From an uncultured Lentisphaerota bacterium (GTDB taxonomy: Bacteria > Verrucomicrobiota > Kiritimatiellia > CAIQIC01), in contig CAISWQ010000001.1 of NCBI GenBank assembly GCA_903889245.1, positions 1-64,000 of the forward strand: DNA of 64,000 bases, in the 5' to 3' direction. A model generated the notes under the pieces. The model ran no database searches, had not been told where the DNA came from, and saw nothing but the letters and a program-made list of their open reading frames with translations. This document shows, in pieces, positions 18,059-27,994 of the stretch. How positions within the stretch are numbered: position 1 is the stretch's first letter; each line of letters begins with the position of its first letter. The translations under genes were made by a program, and so were the position numbers.

Positions 18059-19078
18059 ATGAAACAGCCGCTCTGTTGCCTGACCATCTGCGCCGCGCTG
18101 CTTGCGCCGATTCTGACGCGCGCGGCCGACGTGGTTCCTCTCGCCGACTATGAGCTCGATGTCGAGCTGATCCGGTCGTTGACCAAGGGCACGATCATTG
18201 ACCAGCTCGAAATCCCGACGGCCGAGGACTGGCAGGAATTCTGGCAGTTCATCGAGGACGCGCTTCAGGCCGGGAGCGTTGAGGAGTTGGCCGAGGCTTA
18301 CCCCGGCGTCCAGCGCGCGTTGAGTTATCTGCAGGCGATTCCGGCGGGCAAGCCCTATCTGGCCTGGTTGCGGCAGCGACTGGATTACTGCGATATGGCG
18401 CGGCAAACGCAACTCCTGTTCCCGGCGGGCGGGCCGAAACCACCAAAGCAAACGGCACCGCCCAAGGGCAAAATCCGTCTCGCGCCGGCCAAACAACCGC
18501 TTGTGAGAACACCGCCCGCCATCTTGCAGAAACGGAATGCCTACCTGCGCAACCCGACGACGTGGGACAAAAAACTGCGCGGGCGGCAGAAGCCCGACGG
18601 CGCGGAAGTTTTGATCCCCGCGCTCAAGCAGATCTTCAAGGAGGAAGGTGTCGCGCCGGAATGGGCGTGGCTGGCGGAGGTCGAGTCGTCCTTTAATCCG
18701 CAGGCGCGCAGCCCGGTGGGCGCGGCGGGGCTGTTCCAGTTCATGCCGGCGACGGCCAAACGTTACGGACTGAACCTGCTCCCGCAGGACGAGCGCTTGG
18801 TGCCGCAGAAAAGCGCGCGCGCCGCCGCCAAGTGCCTGCGCGATCTGCACGGCCGGTTTGGCTCGTGGCCGCTGACCCTTGCCGCCTATAACGCCGGCGA
18901 TGGCCGCGTGGGGCGGCTGCTGGAGAAGAAGAAGGCACGGACGTTCGAGGAAATCGCCGACGAGCTCGCCATGGAGACGCAGATGTACGTGCCGAAGGTC
19001 TGCGCGACCATCAAATTGCGCGAAGGCGTCGAGGCCGTCACGCTGCCGCCGCCGCGGCCCGCGCCGGCGAAATCCTGA
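18059..19078 (+). CDS. exported lytic transglycosylase (GH23, MltD/Slt-like)
   Basis: The 339-residue protein has signal peptide MKQPLCCLTICAALLAPILTRA and cleaves peptidoglycan glycan strands in the periplasm. The catalytic domain is C-terminal: AEVESSFNPQARSPVGAAG carries the catalytic Glu and the ES motif, followed by LFQFMPATAKRYGL and PLTLAAYNAGDGRVGR, all diagnostic of GH23. The N-terminal half (residues about 25-150) is a helical region without a recognised domain. There is no LysM domain, unlike typical MltD. An alternative ATG lies at 18047. Four bases separate it from yraN, so the two are probably cotranscribed. Confidence 0.9.
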   Translation: MKQPLCCLTICAALLAPILTRAADVVPLADYELDVELIRSLTKGTIIDQLEIPTAEDWQEFWQFIEDALQAGSVEELAEAYPGVQRALSYLQAIPAGKPYLAWLRQRLDYCDMARQTQLLFPAGGPKPPKQTAPPKGKIRLAPAKQPLVRTPPAILQKRNAYLRNPTTWDKKLRGRQKPDGAEVLIPALKQIFKEEGVAPEWAWLAEVESSFNPQARSPVGAAGLFQFMPATAKRYGLNLLPQDERLVPQKSARAAAKCLRDLHGRFGSWPLTLAAYNAGDGRVGRLLEKKKARTFEEIADELAMETQMYVPKVCATIKLREGVEAVTLPPPRPAPAKS

Positions 19079-19123
19079 TTTCCCTGCGGCGCGCTGAACG
19101 CACCCGCCGGGCACGCTATGGAC

Positions 19124-19157
19124 GAACATCCCGGACTTTTAAAAGTCCGGGATGTTC
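19124..19157. repeat. perfect 34-bp palindrome
   Basis: The arm GAACATCCCGGACTTTT (19124-19140) is followed with no loop by its exact reverse complement (19141-19157). It lies between the transglycosylase stop and the next promoter and could be a terminator-like stem, a regulator site, or a small mobile palindrome. Confidence 0.85.
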
Positions 19158-19180
19158 CTTGATCGGCTATTTTCTTCGGT

Positions 19181-19208
19181 TTGCGCGGGCGCGATTTCTG
19201 TCTATCAT
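19181..19208 (+). promoter_or_regulatory. candidate promoter of the 19229 gene
   Basis: TTGCGC at 19181-19186, 16-bp spacer, TATCAT at 19203-19208; the ATG is at 19229. Confidence 0.45.
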
Positions 19209-19228
19209 CCGCGGCTTGCGAGGCTCCC

Positions 19229-21568
19229 ATGAAAAAAATGCTGATGGCGCTGGCGGTGTTGGCGGGTGTTTCGTGTTGGGGCGCGACGCTGGAGGATTGC
19301 TTCCGCGAAGCGTTCGCCACGAACCTGACGTGGTCGGCCGTCTGGTCGCGCGACCAAGGGAAAGTGCAGACGGCGCTGGACAACACGGTTCATCACCGAG
19401 CCGCGGCGTCGCTGCGCATCGAGCACCAAGGCGCGAACGACTGGTCGCTGACGCCAGAGACGCGCCTGCCGGTACAGTCCGGTGAACTGCTGGAAGCCTC
19501 GGCCTGGGTGCGCGTGGTGGGCAAGGGGCGCGCGACGGTGTGCTTCATTCTGCGCGACGCCAAGGGTCAGGTGCTCGACTGGAGCGCGGGCGAGGATGAT
19601 GCCGCCGGCGATGGCGCATGGCATCACTTGCGCGGACGGCTGCTGGTGCCGGACGGCGTCGCCTCCTGTGCGCCGCGCCTGATCGGGCATGGGCCAGCGA
19701 CCATCTGGATGGAAGGCTACCGCGTCCGCCGCCTCCAGCCCAAGGCCGCGCCGGTACGCCAGCCATGCGTCATCCGCAATGAGCTGCTCGAAGCCACGTT
19801 CGATCCAGTGACCAGCGCGTTCACGCTGCGCGATCTGCGGACAGGACAAACGTGGCAGCAGCAGGCGCTGGGCGGCGAGCGACCGATGACGCTGCACGCC
19901 GCCGCCGCGGGTCAGACGATCACCGCCGACCTGTTTGACTCCGCCAACGACGCCGTCGTGCAGATGAAAGCAGCGCTGGAGCCGCGCGCGGCCGAGCTGG
20001 CGGTCGAGCTCTCCGCCGCCGGCTCGTTGCGCGCGCCGCTGAACTTCCCGCCGGCGTTCGCGCCGGAGCGCGGTACGCGGCTGATCGTGCCGGTCAACGA
20101 GGGCATCGCCTATCCGGTGGATGATCCCGCGCTCGGCGACATGCGCTACATCGCCTATGGCGGCCACGGCCTCTGCATGAGTTTCTTTGGCGCGACCGAT
20201 GACAGAACCGGCGTGATGACGCTGCTCGAGACCGCCGACGACGCGCAACTGCTGATCAAGCGCAACGCGGGGAAGCTGCTCGCGGCACAGCCGGTGTGGG
20301 TCGGCGAAAAGCAGCAGTTCAGTTACACGCGCAAACTGCGCTACATCTGCTTCGACCAGGGCGGCTATGTGGCGATGTGCAAGCGCTACCGCGCCTTCGC
20401 CGCGAGCCAGGGCCGGCTCAAGACCTTCACGCAGAAGCGCGCGGAGAACCCGAACCTTGACCTGCTCGCGGGCGCGGTCAACATCTGGTTCATGGATGGC
20501 GGGCAGCTACCGATGGTGCGCGCGCTCCAGTCCAACGGCATCGAGCGCATCCTCTGGAGCGCCGCCGGCAGTCCAGAGCAGATCGCGGCGATGAACATGC
20601 TGCCCGGCGTGCTCACCAGCCGCTACGACATCTATCAGGACGCGATGAACCCGGAGCAATTTCCGCTGCTCAAACATCGTCACGCTGACTGGACCTCCGA
20701 GGCGTGGCCGACCGGCATGGTGCTGCGCGCGAACGGCGACTGGGAGCGCGGCTGGGAGGTCACCGCCAAGGACGGCACGCACATCCCGTGCGGCGTACTC
20801 TGCGACCTGCTCGCGTCGGAGTGGGCGCGCCGCCGCATCGGCGCGGAGCTCACGACGCGCGCCTATCGCTGCCGGTTCATTGATACGACCACCGCCGCGC
20901 CGTGGCGCGAATGTTACTCGCCGCAGCATCCCATGACGCGCACCCAGAGCCGCGTTGCCAAGATGGAACTGCTTGGCGTCATCTCGCGCGAACTCAAGCT
21001 GGTCTGCGGCTCCGAGACCGGCCACGACGCGGCCGTCCCCTATTGCGATTACTTCGAGGGCATGTTGAGCCTCGGTCCCTACCGCGTGCCCGACTCCGGC
21101 CGCAACATGATGCAGAAGCTCGACGAGGTGCCCGAACGCGTCGCCAAATTCCAAGTCGGCGCCGCCTACCGCCTGCCCCTCTGGGAACTGGTCTATCACG
21201 ACTGTTGCGTCGCGCAGTGGTATTGGGGCGACTACAACAACAAACTGCCCGCGCTCTGGGACAAGCGCGACCTGTTCAACGCGCTCTACGGCACGCCGCC
21301 GATGTTCATGTTCAACCGCCGCGAGTGGGAGCGCGACCGCGCGCGCTTCATCCAGAGCTACCGCGCGACCTGCCCGGTCGCGCGTGCGACGTTCTACGCC
21401 GAGATGACCGACCACCGCAGCCTGACCAGCGACCGGCTCGTGCAGCAGACGCGCTTCGCCAACGGCGTCACCGTGACGGTGAACTTCGGAACCCAGCCGT
21501 TCACGCTGCCGGATGGCCGCACGCTCGGCGCGCTCGCCTGTGACGTGACGCCGAAACTGACGGAATAA
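19229..21568 (+). CDS. large exported protein, probable glycoside-hydrolase-like (unassigned family)
   Basis: A 779-residue product with signal peptide MKKMLMALAVLAGVSCWGA. Residues about 20-165 look like a carbohydrate-binding beta-sandwich (LPVQSGELLEASAWVRVVGK, GDGAWHHLRGRLLVPD). A second beta-rich region (about 175-390) recalls mutarotase-like domains. The rest reads like a (beta/alpha)8 hydrolase: GGYVAMCKRYRAF, SNGIERILWSAAGSP, RFIDTTTAAPWRECY, CGSETGHDAAVPYCDYFEGM. The overall outline resembles DUF5696 or GH101-like proteins, but I cannot name the family. Catalytic acids are not assigned. The downstream DUF1080 gene begins 11 bases after the stop behind AAGGAGG, so they form an operon. 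Confidence 0.75.
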   Translation: MKKMLMALAVLAGVSCWGATLEDCFREAFATNLTWSAVWSRDQGKVQTALDNTVHHRAAASLRIEHQGANDWSLTPETRLPVQSGELLEASAWVRVVGKGRATVCFILRDAKGQVLDWSAGEDDAAGDGAWHHLRGRLLVPDGVASCAPRLIGHGPATIWMEGYRVRRLQPKAAPVRQPCVIRNELLEATFDPVTSAFTLRDLRTGQTWQQQALGGERPMTLHAAAAGQTITADLFDSANDAVVQMKAALEPRAAELAVELSAAGSLRAPLNFPPAFAPERGTRLIVPVNEGIAYPVDDPALGDMRYIAYGGHGLCMSFFGATDDRTGVMTLLETADDAQLLIKRNAGKLLAAQPVWVGEKQQFSYTRKLRYICFDQGGYVAMCKRYRAFAASQGRLKTFTQKRAENPNLDLLAGAVNIWFMDGGQLPMVRALQSNGIERILWSAAGSPEQIAAMNMLPGVLTSRYDIYQDAMNPEQFPLLKHRHADWTSEAWPTGMVLRANGDWERGWEVTAKDGTHIPCGVLCDLLASEWARRRIGAELTTRAYRCRFIDTTTAAPWRECYSPQHPMTRTQSRVAKMELLGVISRELKLVCGSETGHDAAVPYCDYFEGMLSLGPYRVPDSGRNMMQKLDEVPERVAKFQVGAAYRLPLWELVYHDCCVAQWYWGDYNNKLPALWDKRDLFNALYGTPPMFMFNRREWERDRARFIQSYRATCPVARATFYAEMTDHRSLTSDRLVQQTRFANGVTVTVNFGTQPFTLPDGRTLGALACDVTPKLTE

Positions 21569-21579
21569 AGGAGGACCTG

Positions 21580-22197
21580 ATGAAACTCTGGGGATGGCTA
21601 CTGCTCGGCACCGCGACGGCGCAAGCCGCGCAACCGCTCTTCGACGGCAAAACGCTCGCCGGCTGGGAGGGCAATACGAACACTTGGCGCGTCGAGGCGG
21701 GCGCGATCGTCGCCGGCCGCCTCGACCGCAAGCAGCCGCACAACGAGTTTCTCGCCACGACGAACACGTTCGGCGATTTCGAGCTGCGGCTTGAATACAA
21801 GCTCGAAGGCTCCAAGGGCTTCGTCAACGGCGGCGTCCAGTTCCGCTCGCGGCGCGTGCCGGCGGATCATGAGGTGTCGGGTTACCAAGCCGACCTCGGC
21901 GCGAACACCGATGGCAACCTCTATGACGAGAGCCGCCGCAACCGGAATCTCGTCGCGGCTGATCCCGCGGTGCGGCAGCGCGCGCTAAAGCCCGGCGAGT
22001 GGAACGAGTATCGGATTCGCGCCCAGGGCGCCCACATCCAGCTCTGGCTCAACGGCGAGTTGACCGCCGACTATCGGGAGCAGGACCCGCAGATTCTGCG
22101 CCGCGGCATCATCGCGCTGCAAATCCATGGCGGCGCGTTCACCCAAATCCAGTATCGCAACCTCGTCATCGAGGACCTCTCGCCACCGTCAAAGTGA
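21580..22197 (+). CDS. exported DUF1080 (3-keto-disaccharide hydrolase-like) protein
   Basis: The 205-residue protein has signal peptide MKLWGWLLLGTATAQAA and a concanavalin-like jelly-roll domain. DUF1080 marks are QPLFDGKTLAGWEG, GDFELRLEYKLEG, NGGVQFRSRRVP, EVSGYQADLG, NEYRIRAQGAHIQLWLNGE and RGIIALQIHGG. Some family members hydrolyse 3-keto-glycosides; others may be carbohydrate-binding. A very strong ribosome-binding site (AAGGAGG) precedes it. The stop codon abuts the first copy of a four-copy palindrome array. Confidence 0.9.
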   Translation: MKLWGWLLLGTATAQAAQPLFDGKTLAGWEGNTNTWRVEAGAIVAGRLDRKQPHNEFLATTNTFGDFELRLEYKLEGSKGFVNGGVQFRSRRVPADHEVSGYQADLGANTDGNLYDESRRNRNLVAADPAVRQRALKPGEWNEYRIRAQGAHIQLWLNGELTADYREQDPQILRRGIIALQIHGGAFTQIQYRNLVIEDLSPPSK

Positions 22198-22309
22198 TTT
22201 CCAAGGCTTGGAAAAATCCCGGCCTGTTTTTCCAAGCCTTGGAAAAAGTTGGTGCAATTTTTTCCAACCCTTGGAAAAATGCCGCCGCCGGTTTCCAAGC
22301 CTTGGAAAA
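22198..22309. repeat. phased palindrome array A6 (4 copies)
   Basis: Centres at 22206, 22237, 22269 and 22300 (31, 32, 31 bp). Inner variants are AAGGCTT, AAGCCTT, AACCCTT and AAGCCTT. The array fills nearly the whole 128-bp gap between two same-strand genes. Confidence 0.95.
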
Positions 22310-22325
22310 CGGCAGGAAATGACTC

Positions 22326-22898
22326 ATGAAAGTTTTGGCGTTCAACGGCAGTCCGCGCAAGGACGGCAACACCGTCCGGCTCATCCAGCAGGTCTTTGCC
22401 GCACTGCAAAAGGAAAGCATCGCGACCGAGCTGGTGCAGGTGGGCGGCCAGCTCCTGCACGGCTGCAAGGCGTGCTATTGGTGCCGGACGACGAAGAGCG
22501 GGACCTGCTCGCAGGGCGATGATCCGGTCAACGGCTGGATCGAGCAGATGCGCGCGGCCGATGGCCTCATCCTCGCCTCGCCGACCTACTTCGCGGATGT
22601 CACGCCGGAGCTCAAGGCGCTGATGGACCGCGCGGGCTTCGTAATGCGCGGCGAGCAGAACCAGTTCCGGCGCAAGGTGGGCGCGGCGGTCGTTGCCGTC
22701 CGACGCGCGGGTGGCATCCACGTCTTCGATAGCATCAATCATTTCTTTCTGATCAATGAAATGCTCGTGGCGGGATCAAGTTATTGGAACCTTGGCTATG
22801 GCCGCGACAAGGGCGAGGTCGAAAAGGACGAGGAAGGGCTGCGGACGATGACCACGCTCGGCCAGAACATGGCGTGGCTGCTGAAGAAGACGCGGTGA
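22326..22898 (+). CDS. NADPH-dependent FMN reductase / iron-sulfur-flavoprotein-like flavodoxin
   Basis: A 190-residue flavodoxin-fold protein of the FMN_red family. MKVLAFNGSPRKDGNTVRLI is the FMN-phosphate loop (GSPRKDGNT). The Cys-containing segment CKACYWCRTTKSGTCSQGDD resembles the CxxC-x2-C region of iron-sulfur flavoproteins from anaerobes. ILASPTYFADVTPELKALMDR is the second flavin contact (SPTYF). The likely role is reduction of flavin, quinone or nitro compounds. AGGA lies eight bases before the ATG. The four-copy array is directly upstream. Confidence 0.87.
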   Translation: MKVLAFNGSPRKDGNTVRLIQQVFAALQKESIATELVQVGGQLLHGCKACYWCRTTKSGTCSQGDDPVNGWIEQMRAADGLILASPTYFADVTPELKALMDRAGFVMRGEQNQFRRKVGAAVVAVRRAGGIHVFDSINHFFLINEMLVAGSSYWNLGYGRDKGEVEKDEEGLRTMTTLGQNMAWLLKKTR

Positions 22899-22945
22899 AA
22901 AGGGTGAGTGCCTCGTGAAGTCACGCGGCTGACATCTGGTGATTT

Positions 22946-22971
22946 ATGTAGGCCGGGTCACCTGACCCGGC
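22946..22971. repeat. GCCGGGTCA hairpin element (family B)
   Basis: TGTAGGCCGGGTCA, loop CC, TGACCCGGC, upstream of the nitroreductase gene. Same family as 8807 and 43909. Confidence 0.6.
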
Positions 22972-22995
22972 GGAAAACGGAGAAAGGAACCGACA

Positions 22996-23640
22996 ATGCA
23001 GACGACAATCAAGAGGCTGGCGGGTGTGCTGGTGCTGGCGGCGGGTGTGGGCATGGCGCAGGAACTGGCCGATGTGAAATTGCCGGAGCCGAAGACGGAG
23101 GGCGGCAAGCCGCTGATGCAGGCGCTGAAGCAGCGGCAGTCCACGCGCGAGTACGGGACGCAGGCGATCGCGCCGCAGATGCTTTCCGATCTGCTCTGGG
23201 CGGCGCATGGCATCAGCCGCGCGGAGAGCGGCAAGCGGACCGCGCCCTCGGCGAAGAACTGGCAGGAGATGGAGGTCTATGTGCTCACGGCGGAGGGCGC
23301 CTACCTGCACGATGTGAAGGCGAACACGCTCAAAGCCGTCGCGAAGGGCGACCTGCGCAAGCTGACCGGCAAGCAGGAGTTCGTCCCGCTTGTGCCGGTG
23401 AATCTCGTCTATGTCGCGGACACGACGAAGATGCTGAAGGCGACGCCGGAGGAAAGCGCCTTCTACTCCGCGACCGACACCGCTTTCATCAGCCAGAACG
23501 TCTATCTCTTCTGCGCCTCGGAAGGCCTCGCGACCGTGGTGCGCATGCCCAGCGACAAGCCTGCGCTGGCCGCCGCCCTGAAGCTGCCCGACACCGCCAA
23601 GATCACGCTCGCCCAATCCATCGGCTGGCCGAAGAAATAA
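22996..23640 (+). CDS. exported SagB-type nitroreductase-family protein
   Basis: The 214-residue product has an N-terminal signal (LAGVLVLAAGVGMAQ) followed by a nitroreductase fold. ALKQRQSTREYGTQAIAP matches the FMN-binding start of the family (RxSxREY). LLWAAHGISRAESGKRTAPSA (core AAHGISR and RTAPSA) and FISQNVYLFCASEGLATVV are later family motifs. SagB-like oxidases normally use FMN on partner substrates. Export is unusual and would need Tat or later cofactor loading, but no twin-arginine is seen, so the substrate is unknown. AAAGGA gives the ribosome-binding site. Confidence 0.85.
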   Translation: MQTTIKRLAGVLVLAAGVGMAQELADVKLPEPKTEGGKPLMQALKQRQSTREYGTQAIAPQMLSDLLWAAHGISRAESGKRTAPSAKNWQEMEVYVLTAEGAYLHDVKANTLKAVAKGDLRKLTGKQEFVPLVPVNLVYVADTTKMLKATPEESAFYSATDTAFISQNVYLFCASEGLATVVRMPSDKPALAAALKLPDTAKITLAQSIGWPKK

Positions 23641-23867
23641 CAGCGCTGACCTGCCCCCAGGATACTTGGGGAGGCAACGCAGGGTGGGGTGGAGAAACAA
23701 GGCGTGGCTGCACGGGCTGTTTTCTTGACCACCATCGCAGGTCGTGTTAGAGACGCCGCGCGTTGCGGCATGGAAGTCACCAAGGAGGAGCAGGCTGTGT
23801 GGCGTGGGTTTCATCAAGTCAGTGCGGTGTCGTCGTCTAGCGTGGTCTGGAAAGCGACAGAAGGGCT

Positions 23868-24455
23868 ATGAAAAAAAACTTGGTAGCGTCATTAAGTATC
23901 ATCGGTTTGTTGGGCGTGGTGGGATGCGAAACCTCGTCAGGTCCCCGCATCTCTGGTTATTCGACCAGCGAACAGGCGGTGACGGAGACCAACGCCACCA
24001 CCACGACCACCCCGCTGGCCTCCAATCCCGCGGAACTTTGGCCGAACGTGTCCGCGCCAGATTTTCTGCAACACGGTCGCAGTGGCGAGGACTCCTACCG
24101 GAGCGCCAAGGTCAGCGCCGCCAACGCCGCCGGGGTGAACTGCCTGCGCGTGAACGCCAACTACAGCTTGAGCGATGAGACCGCCATGCATCTGCTGGCC
24201 CTGGAGCATCCGAGCAAGCCCGGTTATTATCTGGACGCGGAGAACTGGTTTTTCATCTCCGAACGCCGTGGCGTTACCCGCTGGATTCATGATTTGGGGA
24301 CCCCGAGCCGGTCGCAGGCGGACCGCTGGCTTTACCTCGTCAAATCCTCGAAATATGCCGGGCGGCTGCAATTGATGTGCAGCGGCGCCACCGCGTTGGA
24401 TGTCTTGGCCCGCTTGAGCGCCAATCCCAATGGCGCGCCCGTGATCGTCTATTGA
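23868..24455 (+). CDS. lipoprotein of unknown function
   Basis: A 195-residue protein with lipoprotein signal MKKNLVASLSIIGLLGVVGC and +2 Glu, implying an outer-membrane or surface location. It has a Thr-rich stretch (ETNATTTTTP) and then a globular part, NCLRVNANYSLSDETAM, KPGYYLDAENWFFISERRG, SKYAGRLQLMCSG. I recognise no domain. The 227-bp gap upstream holds a CCCCAAGT-like hairpin near 23657 and GC-rich repeat-like sequence but no clear gene. AGAAGGG precedes the ATG. Confidence 0.75.
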   Translation: MKKNLVASLSIIGLLGVVGCETSSGPRISGYSTSEQAVTETNATTTTTPLASNPAELWPNVSAPDFLQHGRSGEDSYRSAKVSAANAAGVNCLRVNANYSLSDETAMHLLALEHPSKPGYYLDAENWFFISERRGVTRWIHDLGTPSRSQADRWLYLVKSSKYAGRLQLMCSGATALDVLARLSANPNGAPVIVY

Positions 24456-24514
24456 GTCGGCGCTTGCCCCGGCGCGCTGTGGCCCCGTGTTGTGCGGCCT
24501 GTCGCGGTGCGGCC

Positions 24515-24542
24515 TTGCTTTTCCGCCGCCGTTCCCTACACT
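24515..24542 (+). promoter_or_regulatory. candidate promoter of valS
   Basis: TTGCTT at 24515-24520, 16-bp spacer, TACACT at 24537-24542; the ATG is at 24574. Confidence 0.5.
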
Positions 24543-24573
24543 TTCGCGCGTTTTTCTGAAAGCGAGCACGGCC

Positions 24574-27237
<2,664 letters not shown>

Positions 27238-27238
27238 T

Positions 27239-27265
27239 GTGGAGGGCCACGCTCCCTCGTGGCCG
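27239..27265. repeat. GTGGAGGGCC hairpin element (family C)
   Basis: TGTGGAGGGCCACGCTCC then CTCGTGGCCGG gives a GGCCACG/CGTGGCC hairpin 3' of valS. It resembles 8959-8988. Confidence 0.55.
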
Positions 27266-27330
27266 GCGCAAAAAAGTTTGAAGCTTGAGCCCCGTGGCGA
27301 CGTATAGGGACTGATGAAAGGAAGAACATC

Positions 27331-27831
27331 ATGAGATCCTGGCCTATGACTCTGGTGGCGCTGGTCCTGGCGGGCGTGCTGGCGCAGGCCGCGGAGAAGC
27401 GCGAACTGCTGGCGAAGAACGAGACCGTCGCCGTCTTCAAGGGCGCGCCGTTCCGCAAGTGCCTGGGCCTGACCACGCTTTGTCCCGAACAGTGCGGCCA
27501 CTCCGGCGAGTTTGCCACCTTCGAGATTCGCGGCTACACCGTTTATGAAAAGCGCGGCCAGTACGGCGACCCCAAGCAGGGCGAGTTCATGTTCCAGACC
27601 ACCGGCTTCCATCACGAGCCGGTCGGCAACCTCAAGTGGAACGAGGTCGTCAAGACGCTCAAGCCCGGCGACTTCGTCCTGCTCGCGTGGAATCACGACT
27701 ACGTGACGCGCGACGGCTGCTCATCACCGGAGCGACCGGTGATCCAGCTCAAGAAAATTTCGGCCGATGATGCCGCCGAGCTGCTCAAGAAGGCCGGGGC
27801 CGCGCCCGCCGCCCGCGCCATTGCCTTTTGA
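27331..27831 (+). CDS. exported Cys-containing protein of unknown function
   Basis: A 166-residue product with signal peptide MRSWPMTLVALVLAGVLAQAA. The mature part is compact: ETVAVFKGAPFRKCLGL, CPEQCGHSGEFATFEI, YTVYEKRGQYGDPKQGEF, GDFVLLAWNHDYVTRDG, CSSPERPVIQLKKIS. Four cysteines (KC, CPEQC, GC) and paired His/Asp residues suggest disulfides or a metal site. The order of strands suggests a small beta-barrel. I do not know its family or function. AAGGAAG precedes the ATG. It is convergent with the HzsA-like gene across a four-copy palindrome array. Confidence 0.75.
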   Translation: MRSWPMTLVALVLAGVLAQAAEKRELLAKNETVAVFKGAPFRKCLGLTTLCPEQCGHSGEFATFEIRGYTVYEKRGQYGDPKQGEFMFQTTGFHHEPVGNLKWNEVVKTLKPGDFVLLAWNHDYVTRDGCSSPERPVIQLKKISADDAAELLKKAGAAPAARAIAF

Positions 27832-27882
27832 TCTTCACGCCGGTCCTCCCGGAACATGGAGGGCGAGGCTTGCCGAACCGCT

Positions 27883-27991
27883 GCCAAGGATTGGAAAATA
27901 GAAACGCCACTTTTCCAGGCCTTGGAAATTTGCACGGGGCTTTTTCCAGGGCTCGGAAAAATATCGCCAGCATTTTCCAAGCCTTGGAAAA
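27883..27991. repeat. phased palindrome array A7 (4 copies)
   Basis: Centres at 27889, 27920, 27951 and 27982, exactly 31 bp apart three times. The outermost copy (GCCAAGGATTGGAAAA) has lost its left T-arm. The array fills the gap between convergent genes and stops 3 bp before the HzsA-like stop codon. Confidence 0.95.
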
Positions 27992-27994
27992 CCA

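Noticed and set aside
22198-22309. Possible CRISPR array in the four-copy repeats
   Set aside because: Repeats are 19 bp with about 12-bp spacers and vary in sequence; they occur in 13 scattered clusters without cas genes.
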